Positions 54,713 through 63,582 of a DNA stretch of 64,000 nt are shown in pieces. This stretch comes from an uncultured Alphaproteobacteria bacterium (GTDB taxonomy: Bacteria > Pseudomonadota > Alphaproteobacteria > UBA2966), in assembly GCA_958295725.1 (NCBI GenBank), contig CATQHA010000001.1, forward strand, positions 1 to 64,000, in the 5' to 3' direction. The position numbers were made by a program, and so were the translations under genes. The notes beneath the pieces are model-generated. The model saw only the letters and a program-made list of their open reading frames with translations. It had not been told where the DNA came from and did not search any database. Positions within the stretch are counted from its first letter, which is position 1. Every line of letters starts with the position of its first letter.

Positions 54713-55465
54713 ATGCTGGAGATCCGAGACCTGCATGTCCGCGTGGACGAGCGGGAGGTCCTGAAGGGGATCGATCTGACCATCGCGCGCGGCGAAGTCC
54801 ATGCCGTGATGGGTCCGAACGGTTCCGGGAAGAGTACGCTCGCCTATGCGCTGGCCGGACGGGACGGGTACGAGGTGACCGGAGGGACCGTCCGGTACCG
54901 GGGCGCCGACCTGCTGGCCCTCTCCATCGAGGAGCGCGCGCGCGAAGGGCTCTTTCTCGCCTTCCAGTACCCGGTCGAGATCCCGGGGGTCGCGGGCACG
55001 ACGTTCCTGCGCGCGGCCGTGAACGCGCGGCGCAGGCACCGGGGCGAACGGGAGCTCGACGCCATGCAGTTCGTGAAGTTCGTGCGGGAAAAGCAGGCCG
55101 AGCTGAATATCCCGGACGACATGCTGAAGCGCCCGGTGAACGTCGGATTCTCCGGCGGCGAGAAGAAGCGGAACGAGGTCTTCCAGATGGCGCTGCTCGA
55201 GCCGACGTTCGCGGTGCTCGACGAGACCGATTCGGGCCTCGACATCGACGCCTTGAAGATGGTCGCCAACGGCGTCAACGCCTTGCGGGAACCGGCCCGG
55301 TCGATGCTGGTGATCACGCATTACCAGCGCCTTCTCGACTACATCGTGCCCGACCGCGTTCATGTCCTCGCCCATGGCCGGATCGTCAAATCCGGGGGCA
55401 GGGAACTGGCGCTGGAGTTGGAGAGGGAAGGGTACGGCGCGCTGACGGCCGCCGAGGCCGCCTGA
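54713..55465 (+). CDS. sufC: SUF ATPase SufC
   Basis: A 250-aa ABC-type ATPase that drives the SufBC2D scaffold. Walker A is GPNGSGKST near residue 33, the Q-loop is FLAFQYPVEIPG, the signature FSGGEKKRNEV, and Walker B FAVLDETDSGLD. The K-K-R-N-E form of the signature is specific to SufC. The short leader before the ATG at 54713 carries GAAGAAGGA. Its stop is 24 bp before sufD. Confidence 0.95.
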   Translation: MLEIRDLHVRVDEREVLKGIDLTIARGEVHAVMGPNGSGKSTLAYALAGRDGYEVTGGTVRYRGADLLALSIEERAREGLFLAFQYPVEIPGVAGTTFLRAAVNARRRHRGERELDAMQFVKFVREKQAELNIPDDMLKRPVNVGFSGGEKKRNEVFQMALLEPTFAVLDETDSGLDIDALKMVANGVNALREPARSMLVITHYQRLLDYIVPDRVHVLAHGRIVKSGGRELALELEREGYGALTAAEAA

Positions 55466-55489
55466 AGCCGGGGAACGGGAGACCGGGAC

Positions 55490-56836
55490 ATGTCGCGCCG
55501 GATCGTAGCCGAGTTCCCGTTCGTCGAGCGTTTCGACGAGGTGGCCGCGGGACTGCCCGGTGCCGGGCTCGACTGGCTCGACGCGCTGCGCCGCGACTCC
55601 CTGGACGCTTTCAACCGGGTCGCCCTGCCGTCGACGCGCGTCGAGGCCTGGAAGTACACCAACCTCAAGGACCTCGCGAAAACGCCCTTCGACATCGCAG
55701 CGTCGCCGGAAGGGGACCCGCCGTTCGATCTCGATGGCATCCACGCGGGCGGATCGGGCGCCGGGCGCCGGCTGGTGTTCGTGAACGGCCGGTTCGACGC
55801 CGGCCGGTCCCGCACGGGGCCGCCGTCCGAGGGTCTTGCCGTGCTGAGCTTGGGCGAGGCGCTGCGGAGCCGGGCGCGGATCGTGCGCCCGCACATCGAA
55901 CGCCTGTCCTCGTTGGAGGACGAGGCGCTTCTGGCCCTCAACACGGCGTTCATGATGGACGGTTGCGTGATCGTCGCAGGTGACGGCGTGACGATCGACC
56001 TGCCGGTCGAAACGGTCTTCGTGAACGATGCGCGATCGCCGACCAGCGTCCATCCACGGAATCTCGTCGTCGCCGGAGCCGGCAGCCGGATCGCCTTGAC
56101 CGAGACGCACGTCGGCGCCGGGCCGTCGGAGTACTGGTCCAACCCGGTGACGGAGATCGTCGTCGCCGCGTCCGCGTCCGTCGTTCACCGGAAGATCCAG
56201 CGCGAGTCCCGGCGCGCCTATCACCTGGCGAACACCCGCGTGACGTTGGCGGAACGGGGGACGTACCGCGCTTTTCTGATGTCGGTGGGGGCCGGGCTCT
56301 CCCGGTGCGAGATCGACGCCACGCTGGAGGGCGAAGGCGCCGATTGTCGGCTCGACGGGGCCTATCTCGCGCGGGACCGCCAGCACACCGATATCACGAC
56401 CCGGGTCACCCACGCCGGGTCCGGGGGCAGTAGCCGGCAGGCGTTCAGGGGTGTGCTCGACGGCCGGAGCCGCGGGGTGTTCCAGGGGCGGGTCTCGGTC
56501 CGTCCGGACGCCCAGCGCACCGACGGCCATCAGCTCAACAAGACCCTTCTCCTCTCGAACGACGCGGAGATCGACACGAAGCCGGAACTGGAGATCTACG
56601 CCGACGACGTGAAGTGCAGCCACGGCGCCACGGCCGGTCATCTGGACGAACTCGAGCTGCTTTACCTTCGCTCGCGCGGCCTCGGCGCCGAGGAGGCGCG
56701 CCGGGTGCTGATCAGGGCTTTCGTGGCCGAAGCCGTGGAGTCGGTCGAGGACGGACCGTTCCGGGACCGTCTCGACGCCGAGATCGACGACTGGCTGTCG
56801 CGCGAGCCGCCGGCCGACGCGGAGGCGGGCGCATGA
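55490..56836 (+). CDS. sufD: SUF scaffold subunit SufD
   Basis: A 448-aa SufD, the partner of SufB. The N-terminus has WLDALRRDSLDAFNRVALPS and RVEAWKYTNLKDL, a family hallmark; the C-terminal beta-helix contains NKTLLLSNDAEIDTKPELEI, YADDVKCSHGATAGHLDELE with the conserved cysteine-histidine pair, and LRSRGLGAEEARRVLIRAF. The stop overlaps the sufS start as ATGA. Confidence 0.93.
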   Translation: MSRRIVAEFPFVERFDEVAAGLPGAGLDWLDALRRDSLDAFNRVALPSTRVEAWKYTNLKDLAKTPFDIAASPEGDPPFDLDGIHAGGSGAGRRLVFVNGRFDAGRSRTGPPSEGLAVLSLGEALRSRARIVRPHIERLSSLEDEALLALNTAFMMDGCVIVAGDGVTIDLPVETVFVNDARSPTSVHPRNLVVAGAGSRIALTETHVGAGPSEYWSNPVTEIVVAASASVVHRKIQRESRRAYHLANTRVTLAERGTYRAFLMSVGAGLSRCEIDATLEGEGADCRLDGAYLARDRQHTDITTRVTHAGSGGSSRQAFRGVLDGRSRGVFQGRVSVRPDAQRTDGHQLNKTLLLSNDAEIDTKPELEIYADDVKCSHGATAGHLDELELLYLRSRGLGAEEARRVLIRAFVAEAVESVEDGPFRDRLDAEIDDWLSREPPADAEAGA

Positions 56837-58108
56837 ACCCGGCGGTCGCGGAGGTGGCGTGGCGCGGCGCCGACCGCGCGAGTCCGCCGGCATACGATGT
56901 CGACAGGGTGCGGGCGGACTTTCCCATCCTGTCGCGGGAGGTGCACGGGAAGCCGCTGATCTTCCTCGACAGCGGCGCCAGCGCCCAGAAACCGCGCGCC
57001 GTGATCGACGCCGTCTCCGCCGTCTACGAGGGGGAATACGCCAACATCCACCGGGGTGTGCATTACCTGAGCGCGCGGGCGACGGAGCTCCACGACGAGG
57101 CCCGCGAGAAGGTCCGGGCGTACCTCAACGCGGCGGAAACCCGCGAGATCGTGTTCACCAGGAACGCGACCGAGGCGATCAACCTCGTGGCCAGCAGCTT
57201 CGCGGCGCGACGCCTTCGGGAGGGAGACGAGATCCTGCTGACCGAGCTCGAGCACCACGCCAATATCGTGCCCTGGCAGCTCGCGGCCGAACGCGCGGGC
57301 GCCGCGGTCAGGGCCGCACCGGTGGACGACGACGGCCTCGTCGATCTCGAGGCTTTCGAGGCGATGCTCACCCCCGCGCACGAGGATGGTGGCGTTCACG
57401 CATATCTCCAACGTGCTGGGAGTGGTCACGCCGGCCAGGGAGATGACCCGGCTCGCGCGCGAAAAGGGCATCCCCGTTCTCATCGACGGGGCGCAGAGCG
57501 CGGTGCATCTCGACGTCGACGTCCGGGATCTGGGCTGCGATTTCTTCGCTTTCACCGGTCACAAGCTCTACGGCCCGTCCGGCATCGGCGTGCTCTACGG
57601 GAAGGCGGAACACCTGGAGGCCATGCCGCCCTACCAGGGCGGCGGCGACATGATCGAGTACGTCACCTTCGAGAAGACGACGTTCGCCGCGCCGCCCGAA
57701 CGATTCGAGGCGGGAACGCCGAACATCTCGGGCGCGATCGGGCTCGGGGCGGCCATTGATTACGTCAACGCGCTCGGGCGCGACGCCGTGGCGGCCCACG
57801 AACGCGACCTGCTCCGGTACGCCACCGCGCGGCTGTCGGACGCGCCCGGTGTCCGGCTCTTCGGCGCCAGGGGCGAGAAGGCCGGCATCGTCTCTTTCCT
57901 GCAGGACGACGTGCATCCGCACGACGTGGGCACGATCCTGGACCGGGACGGCATCGCGGTCCGCGTCGGCCACCATTGCGCGCAGCCGCTGATGGACCGC
58001 TTCGGCATATCCGGCACCGTGCGCGCCTCGATCGGTCTCTACAACACGCGCGAGGAAATCGACCGGCTCGTGGACTCGCTCCACCATGTGAAGGAGATTT
58101 TCGGCTGA
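56833..58108 (+). pseudogene. sufS: cysteine desulfurase SufS, one frameshift (probably a sequencing error)
   Basis: A class II cysteine desulfurase that takes sulfur from cysteine for cluster assembly. The first part (DFPILSREVHGKPLIFLDSG, EYANIHRGVHYLSARAT) is read from ATG 56833. From 57386 the second part is read in the next frame and includes VLIDGAQSAVHL, the cofactor lysine in FFAFTGHKLYGPSGIG and the catalytic cysteine in VGHHCAQPLM. The frames differ by one base at a run of five C at 57371-57375; four C would restore LTPRTRMVAFTHISNVLG. Since this enzyme should be indispensable, an extra C in the assembly is the likeliest explanation. Confidence 0.92.
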
Positions 58109-58572
58109 TGCTGGACGATCTCAGGGAACTCTATCAGGAAGTCATCCTCGACCATGGACGGAACCCGCGGAACTACGGGAAGCCGGACGAGGCGAGCCAT
58201 CGCGCCGACGGACACAATCCGTTGTGCGGCGACCGCATCTCCGTCTATCTCGATGTCGACGGGGAGGGCGTGGTGCGGAACGCGGCGTTCGACGGACGCG
58301 GCTGCGCCATCTCCCAGGCCTCCGCGTCGCTGATGACGGAGATCGTCCCGGGCAAGACGCTGGCGCAGGTCGGCGCGTTGTTCCGGAACTTCCACGGGAT
58401 GTGCACGTCCGATGCCGGCGCGGAGACGGACGAGCGCCTCGCCGACGAGATGGACCGCCTCCGGGTGCTGTCCGGGGTGCGCCAGTACCCGATCCGGGTG
58501 AAGTGCGCGACGCTCGCCTGGCACACGATGAACGCGGCGCTCCAGGGCGAAGCCGAAGTGACGACCGAATAG
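58108..58572 (+). CDS. sufU: SufU/NifU-like sulfur-transfer or scaffold protein
   Basis: A 154-aa SufU-type protein that accepts sulfur from SufS. Conserved ligands are Cys40 and Asp42 in NPLCGDRI, the cysteine in GRGCAISQAS and the cysteine in VKCATLAWH. The GxGCAIS insertion typical of SufU is present. It begins at the stop of sufS (TGATG), so it is coupled to it. The pairing sufS-sufU is usual for SUF systems lacking SufE. Confidence 0.93.
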   Translation: MLDDLRELYQEVILDHGRNPRNYGKPDEASHRADGHNPLCGDRISVYLDVDGEGVVRNAAFDGRGCAISQASASLMTEIVPGKTLAQVGALFRNFHGMCTSDAGAETDERLADEMDRLRVLSGVRQYPIRVKCATLAWHTMNAALQGEAEVTTE

Positions 58573-58579
58573 GCACGCG

Positions 58580-59008
58580 ATGCAGCAGGAATCGGAACGG
58601 AGAGACCCTCGCGACGGTCCGTCGCTCGTGGACTTCATGCCGGAGCGGCCGGCGCCGGAGCCGTTCGTCGCGCGGTCGGGGTCCCCGAGGCCCGGCGACG
58701 CGGGGACGCTTCCCGGCGAGGACGTCCTGATCGAGGCGATGCGGACGGTCTACGACCCGGAGATCCCGGTCAACATCTACGATCTCGGTCTCGTCTACGA
58801 CGTGGCGCTGGCGGAAAACGGCGATGTCGCCATCGAGATGACCTTGACGGCCCCGGGTTGTCCCGTGGCCGGCGAACTGCCGGGCTGGGTCGCCGACGCG
58901 GTCGCCGCGGTCGACGGTGTCGGGGAGGTCGAGGTGGCGCTGGTATGGGATCCGCCGTGGTCCCCGGACCGCATGTCGGACGACGCGAAACTCGCGCTGG
59001 ATTTTTGA
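58580..59008 (+). CDS. sufT: SUF-associated DUF59/MIP18 protein (SufT)
   Basis: A 142-aa protein whose C-terminal part is a DUF59 domain: EAMRTVYDPEIPVNIYDLGL, then MTLTAPGCPVAGELPGW with the conserved cysteine, and VEVALVWDPPWSPDRMS. The first 45 residues are a variable, probably disordered extension. SufT is known as an accessory factor for iron-sulfur protein maturation and lies here, as usual, between sufU and sufA. Confidence 0.88.
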   Translation: MQQESERRDPRDGPSLVDFMPERPAPEPFVARSGSPRPGDAGTLPGEDVLIEAMRTVYDPEIPVNIYDLGLVYDVALAENGDVAIEMTLTAPGCPVAGELPGWVADAVAAVDGVGEVEVALVWDPPWSPDRMSDDAKLALDF

Positions 59009-59014
59009 GGGTTC

Positions 59015-59380
59015 ATGGGGATGGGAATGGAACCGAAGGGAATGGCCGATCGGGAATTGTTCAGGCTGACGGATGCCGCGGCGCGCCAGGTGAGGCATCT
59101 CATCGACGTGGGCGACAAGGCCGGCGCGGTGTTGCGCATCAGCGTGAAGACCCGGGGGTGCTCGGGCCTCGCCTACGCGATGGAATACGCGGACGCGCCG
59201 CTTCCCATGGACGAGCTCGTCGAGGACAGAGGCGTGAAGATCTGCGTCGATCCGCTGGCCACGATGTATCTCGCCGGCACCGAGATGGATTATGTCGAGG
59301 ACAGGCTGAGCTCGGGTTTCGTGTTCAACAACCCGAACGAAAAGGGCCGTTGCGGCTGCGGCGAGTCGTTTCACGTTTAG
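59015..59380 (+). CDS. sufA: A-type iron-sulfur carrier (SufA/IscA/ErpA family)
   Basis: A 121-aa A-type carrier that passes clusters from the scaffold to target enzymes. The three cysteines are in KTRGCSGLAY (Cys49) and EKGRCGCGESF (Cys113 and Cys115). The ATG at 59015 lies 6 bp after sufT; ATGs at 59021, 59027 and 59042 are alternatives. It closes the suf operon, followed by a hairpin and T-run. Confidence 0.9.
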   Translation: MGMGMEPKGMADRELFRLTDAAARQVRHLIDVGDKAGAVLRISVKTRGCSGLAYAMEYADAPLPMDELVEDRGVKICVDPLATMYLAGTEMDYVEDRLSSGFVFNNPNEKGRCGCGESFHV

Positions 59381-59407
59381 CCGCCGTCCGGCGGTCGCTC
59401 CGTTTTT
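59381..59407 (+). terminator. candidate terminator of the SUF operon
   Basis: CCGCC-GTCC-GGCGG directly after the sufA stop forms a small GC hairpin, and a run of five T follows at 59403-59407 after an eight-base gap. The gap is longer than in a textbook intrinsic terminator, but position and composition fit. Confidence 0.45.
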
Positions 59408-59444
59408 CTTCATCGACCCGACCGGCGGGAAGGGGCCGGACGGC

Positions 59445-61778
59445 GTGACCGGTTCCCGCATCGGACGACCGTTGCGGCGGATCGAGGACGGGCGGTTCCT
59501 CGCCGGCGCCGGGACCTTCGTCGACGACATCGACCTGCCGGACATGGCGCATGGCGCGGTGCTGCGGTCGCCCCACGCCCACGCGCGTATTCTCTCGGTC
59601 GACACGGCTTCGGCGCTCGCGGCGCCCGGGGTTCTCGCGATCCATACCTGTGCCGATCTGGCCGCGGGGGGTCTCGGCGCGATCGAAACGCGGACGGTGC
59701 TGAACAACCGGGACGGGACGCCGCTCGCCAAACCGGCGCGTCCGATCCTGGCCGACGGGCGCGCGCGCTTCGTCGGCGACGCCGTCGCGTTCGTCGTGGC
59801 CGAGAGCGTCGCGGCCGCCAGGGACGCCATGGAGTCGATCGAGGTCGTCTACGAATCGCTTCCCGCGGTGGTCGAGCCGCGCGCCGCGCTCGAACCCGGA
59901 GCGCCCCTGGTCTGGGACGAGGTGGAGGGAAACCTGTGCCTCGACTACGAGGCGGGCGATCCCGAGGCGGTCGACTCCGCGTTTGCCGCCGCCGCGCATG
60001 TCGTCCGCATCGAGATCCTCAACCAGCGCGTCGCGGTCGTTCCCCTGGAACCGCGCGGCGCCGTCGGCGAATACGACTCCGCGGCGGGATCCTTCACGCT
60101 CACGGCATCGACCCAGAACGTGCATGTCCTCCGCGATCAGCTCGCCGCCGAGATATTCGACGTTCCCGCCGAGGCCGTGCGCGTGAGGGCGGCGGACGTC
60201 GGCGGCGGGTTCGGCGCCAAGAACGCCCTTTATCCGGAGTATCCGCTGGTGCTGTTCGCGGCGCGGGAGCTCGGGCGGCCGGTCAAGTGGATCGCCGATC
60301 GCTCCGAGAGTTTCCTGAGCGACAACGACGGCCGGGATCAGTGGAGCGAGGTCTCGCTCGCCCTCGACGAGGAGCGCCGTTTCCTGGCCTTGCGCGTGCT
60401 TTCCGTCGGCGAGGCCGGGGCCTATCTCGCCGCCAACAGCGCCAGCATCGCCACCGCGGCCACGGTGAGGACCGTCGGCGGGCACTATCGGATCGGCGCG
60501 CGTCACTTCCGTTCGAAGGTCGCGTTCACCCACACCTCGCCGACCGACCCCTATCGCGGCGCGGGCCGGCCCGAGGCCACGTACCAGATCGAACGTGTCA
60601 TCGACGCGGCCGCCCGGGAGCTCGCCGTCGACCGTGTCGAGCTCCGGCGCCTGAACGTCCTCCGGCCCGACGAGTTGCCCTACGACAACGGCCTCGGCCA
60701 TGTCTTCGATACCGGCGATTTCCCGGAGGTCCTCGATCGCGCGCTGGAACCGGCGGCGTGGCCGGAGGCGGGGCGCCGGGGAGCGCCCGGCAGACCGGGG
60801 ATTCTTCGCGGTATCGGGATGAGTTTCTGGCTGGCGCCCACCGGGGGGCCGTCCAGGGAGTACGCGGCCTTGCGCTTCGCCGATGACGGGTCCGTCGTGC
60901 TGGCGGTCGGGAGCCAGTCCACGGGCATGGGGCACGAGACCGCGTTGACCCAGCTCGTCGCGACGTGGCTCGGCGTTCCCCGCGCGGCCGTCGTCTATCG
61001 CCAGGGCGATACCGATGCGACGCCCTCCGGCGGCGGACATTCCGGCTCGCGCACTCTCGGCATGGCCGGATCGGCTCTCAGGGTGGTTTCGGACCGGGTT
61101 GTCGAGAAGGCTGTGCCGGTCGCCGCCCACCTGCTGGAGGCGGCGCAAGCGGACGTGCGCTTCGCCGAAGGCGCGTTCGTCGTCGCCGGGACCGACCGGC
61201 GCATCGCGATGACGGACGTCGTCCGGGCGTCTTTCGATCCGTCGCGATGCCCGGACGGGTTCGAAGGTCCGCTGGACGACGAGGAAGTCTACGAACGGCC
61301 CTGGATCTCCTATCCCAACGGCTGCCACGTGGCGGAGGTCGAAGTCGATCCGGACACCGGCGCCGTCGCGGTCGTCGGCTACCGTGCGGTCGAGGACGCG
61401 GGTCCGGTCGTCAATCCGATGACGGCGGAAGGCCAGGTCATGGGCGGCGTCGCCCAGGGTATCGGGCAGGCGGTCGTGGAGGGCGTCGCTTACGAGCCCG
61501 GCGGCGGACAGCTCCTGACCGGGTCCCTGATGGATTACTGCCTGCCCCGCGCCGACGATCTTCCGAACATGCGGGTCCGCTTCTTCGAGGACGCCCCTTC
61601 CACGAACAACCTGCTCGGTATCAAGGGCGTGGGGGAGGCGGGATGCGTCGGCGCGCCGCCGGCCGTGGTCAATGCCGTGCTGGATGCCCTCCGTCCCCAT
61701 GGCGTGCGCGGTCTCGATATGCCCCTGACGCCCGAGAAGATCTGGCGCGCCATCCGCGCGGCGCGAGCGCGTGCGTAA
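59445..61778 (+). CDS. xanthine-dehydrogenase-family molybdenum hydroxylase large subunit (CoxL form II-like)
   Basis: A 777-aa molybdopterin-cytosine-dinucleotide enzyme subunit. The N-terminus is IGRPLRRIEDGRFLAGAGTF. Cofactor regions are ADVGGGFGAKNALYPEYP, the active-site loop PYRGAGRPEATYQIERV and the catalytic glutamate in LLGIKGVGEAGCVGAPPAVV. The AYRGAGR-type loop marks form II proteins, not true CO dehydrogenases. The GTG at 59445 follows GGAAGGGG. No FAD (medium) or 2Fe-2S (small) subunit gene is adjacent, so partners must come from elsewhere or it works alone. The substrate may be an aldehyde or a heterocycle. Confidence 0.88.
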   Translation: MTGSRIGRPLRRIEDGRFLAGAGTFVDDIDLPDMAHGAVLRSPHAHARILSVDTASALAAPGVLAIHTCADLAAGGLGAIETRTVLNNRDGTPLAKPARPILADGRARFVGDAVAFVVAESVAAARDAMESIEVVYESLPAVVEPRAALEPGAPLVWDEVEGNLCLDYEAGDPEAVDSAFAAAAHVVRIEILNQRVAVVPLEPRGAVGEYDSAAGSFTLTASTQNVHVLRDQLAAEIFDVPAEAVRVRAADVGGGFGAKNALYPEYPLVLFAARELGRPVKWIADRSESFLSDNDGRDQWSEVSLALDEERRFLALRVLSVGEAGAYLAANSASIATAATVRTVGGHYRIGARHFRSKVAFTHTSPTDPYRGAGRPEATYQIERVIDAAARELAVDRVELRRLNVLRPDELPYDNGLGHVFDTGDFPEVLDRALEPAAWPEAGRRGAPGRPGILRGIGMSFWLAPTGGPSREYAALRFADDGSVVLAVGSQSTGMGHETALTQLVATWLGVPRAAVVYRQGDTDATPSGGGHSGSRTLGMAGSALRVVSDRVVEKAVPVAAHLLEAAQADVRFAEGAFVVAGTDRRIAMTDVVRASFDPSRCPDGFEGPLDDEEVYERPWISYPNGCHVAEVEVDPDTGAVAVVGYRAVEDAGPVVNPMTAEGQVMGGVAQGIGQAVVEGVAYEPGGGQLLTGSLMDYCLPRADDLPNMRVRFFEDAPSTNNLLGIKGVGEAGCVGAPPAVVNAVLDALRPHGVRGLDMPLTPEKIWRAIRAARARA

Positions 61779-61805
61779 CGGGCCGCGCTCGGCGACAACG
61801 GGGCG

Positions 61806-61890
61806 ATGATCGGAACGAACGCGCGATTGACGGCGGCGGTCGAGGCGTACTTCGCCGGCCTGCGACGCGCCCGCGCCAGGTCGTGGGCCG
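61806..61890 (+). pseudogene. possible 5' fragment of a DNA-methylase-type gene
   Basis: The reading frame from ATG 61806 starts MIGTNARLTAAVEAYFAGLR and is similar in style to the first residues of type ISP/N6-adenine DNA methylase proteins (xxLxxAVExYxxDLRRIRA). The match is short and ends before the insertion element at 62023. I judge it a remnant, with low certainty. Confidence 0.3.
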
Positions 61891-62022
61891 CCTGGATCGC
61901 GTCCGGTGACCGGCGCCGCTCCATCCGGCGCGCTCCAGGGTCGGGGCCGTTTCCGGGGAAATGGCCCTGGATGGAAATTTTCCCCGCGCGACGAATTTTG
62001 ACCTGTCGAGAACATTTTGAGT

Positions 62023-63389
62023 TGACCGGATTATGTACCAAATGGATTGACCGCTTCTGTTGGGGTTGTTGGCCCTGTGGGGAAGTGGTCAGGCGCGGGG
62101 CGGCTGTCCACTTGTCCACAGGGCGCCGGCGGGTTGCGTCGAAGCGGGTCACGCGGCCTTGCGGGTTTGGGTTTCGAGCGGGGTTCCGTCGGCTTGGTAG
62201 TGAGCGAGGCGCCTGGGTCCGTGGAAGACGGCGAGGGTGTCGTCGGGGTACTCGTGCACCCGGACCTTGACCTTGACGTAGTGGTGGCGATGTCGCCCGG
62301 CGGGGATCTGCAGGCTGCGTCCCTTGTAGCGCACGGTGTTGTCGCCTGACACGGTGCGGTCCTCCTGGACGCAGAGGATGTCTTCCAAGGCGCCGGCGAA
62401 GGGCACGAAGGCCGAACCCTCGGCCTCGGGCGGGGTCGCGAAGCGTCTGTTGTGGTCCGGCAGGTAGACCTCCTCGAGGAAGCGGTTGGCCTCGGCCATG
62501 TCGGTGATGCCGGCGAGCCTGAGTTCCTGGGGCAGGCGCTTCTGCACGGTGGCGAACATGCGCTCCGAGCGCCCCCTGGCCTCGGGCGAGTAGGCGGCGA
62601 TGTGCTCGATGCCGAGTTGGTGAAGCGCGCGACCGACCTGGGTCGGAGTGTCCTTGTCCACCTTGCCGCCGGCCTCGGGGGTGCGCCAGTAGTGGCTGCC
62701 GCGGTCGGTGTAGAGCGAACAGAACAGTCCGCGCTCGCGGATCACCTCGCGGAGCGCCCGGAAGCTCGACATGGTGCCCTCCTCGGTGACGAAGAAGGCC
62801 GAGTAGACCTCGCTGGTGGCGTCGTCCAGGGTGACGATCAGGTCCCACTCCCGACCGGGTGCCCACTCATGGCGCGAGCCGTCCTGATGCAGCATCATGC
62901 CGGGCAGTGCCCGGCGCGGCCGCTTGCGCCGGTGGGCGCCGCGCCGGGGCGCCGCGCGCCTGCGGCCATGAGCCTGCAAGGTCAGCCGAACCCAGTTGTA
63001 GCTGCGCTTGATGCCGTGCGCGGTGACCAGCTTCTCGTGAAAATGCTTGGCGTTGAAGTCCCAGTAGCGGGTGTCGAACAACGCCAGAACCCGCGCCACC
63101 TCGTCCACGCCGGCGCGGCGCGCCGAGACCCGGCCCAGACGGCGGTCGTACAACCCCTCCGCCCCCTCCGCCTCGTAGCGGTCGCGCCAGCGCCGGAAGG
63201 TCCGTTCCGAAACACCCAGAACCTCCGCCGCCTCGCCTTGGCTCAACACACCCCGATGGGTGCGACCGTAAACCTCCTCGAACTTCATCAATCTCAGTCC
63301 CTGTCGCTGCTCCGTCCGACGCATCCAGTCCCTCCTTGGCCTGAATACGTTCTAAAACCGGACAGATCAGTTGGTACATAATCCGGTCA
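62023..63389 (-). mobile_element. ISNCY-like insertion sequence, complete
   Basis: Inverted ends TGACCGGATTATGTACCAA at 62023-62041 and its exact complement at 63371-63389 enclose 1367 bp with one intact transposase gene. Outside the ends I see no clear target duplication (left AACATTTTGAGT, right TATCCTCTG). Unlike the elements at 2.3-4.3 kb its gene has no frameshifts, so it may be active. Confidence 0.82.
62149..63324 (-). CDS. ISNCY-family transposase
   Basis: A 391-aa DDE transposase. The N-terminal helix-turn-helix is GVLSQGEAAEVLGVSERTFR. The core contains LHQDGSRHEWAPGREWDLIV and VTLDDATSEVYSAFFV with the first acidic residue, SLYTDRGSHYWRTPE with the second, and AYSPEARGRSERMFATVQ with the glutamate. 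The C-terminal region (NTVRYKGRSLQIPAGRHRHH) is the usual beta-rich tail of this group. The protein is intact and fills the element at 62023-63389. Confidence 0.88.
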   Translation of the reverse strand: MRRTEQRQGLRLMKFEEVYGRTHRGVLSQGEAAEVLGVSERTFRRWRDRYEAEGAEGLYDRRLGRVSARRAGVDEVARVLALFDTRYWDFNAKHFHEKLVTAHGIKRSYNWVRLTLQAHGRRRAAPRRGAHRRKRPRRALPGMMLHQDGSRHEWAPGREWDLIVTLDDATSEVYSAFFVTEEGTMSSFRALREVIRERGLFCSLYTDRGSHYWRTPEAGGKVDKDTPTQVGRALHQLGIEHIAAYSPEARGRSERMFATVQKRLPQELRLAGITDMAEANRFLEEVYLPDHNRRFATPPEAEGSAFVPFAGALEDILCVQEDRTVSGDNTVRYKGRSLQIPAGRHRHHYVKVKVRVHEYPDDTLAVFHGPRRLAHYQADGTPLETQTRKAA

Positions 63390-63465
63390 TATCCTCTGTT
63401 AACGACAAACGACAAGGGCGGATTTTGACCTTGCGGTGTCGTTCGTGGTAGGGTAGGGTTGCGAA

Positions 63466-63561
63466 CTTCACGGGGCCTCTTCACGGGGCCTCTTCACGGG
63501 GCCTCTTCACGGGGCCTCTTCACGGGGCCTCTTCACGGGGCCTCTTCACGGGGCCTCTTCA
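63466..63561 (+). repeat. 13-bp tandem repeat, seven full units
   Basis: CTTCACGGGGCCT is repeated exactly seven times from 63466 to 63556 and followed by a partial CTTCA. It lies 22 bp before the lipoprotein start, and a weak promoter-like pair (TTGACC 63425-63430, TAGGGT 63449-63454, 18-bp gap) lies just before it, so the array would be in the 5' untranslated region. The unit is not a multiple of three, and the number of units could change by slippage. Confidence 0.9.
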
Positions 63562-63582
63562 GGAAGCGGAGGTCCTGTTCCG

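Noticed and set aside
62023..63389. Target-site duplication of the ISNCY-like element
   Set aside because: The bases flanking the perfect terminal repeats do not match on the two sides.
63466..63561. CRISPR array
   Set aside because: The 13-bp units are directly adjacent with no spacers and no cas gene is near.
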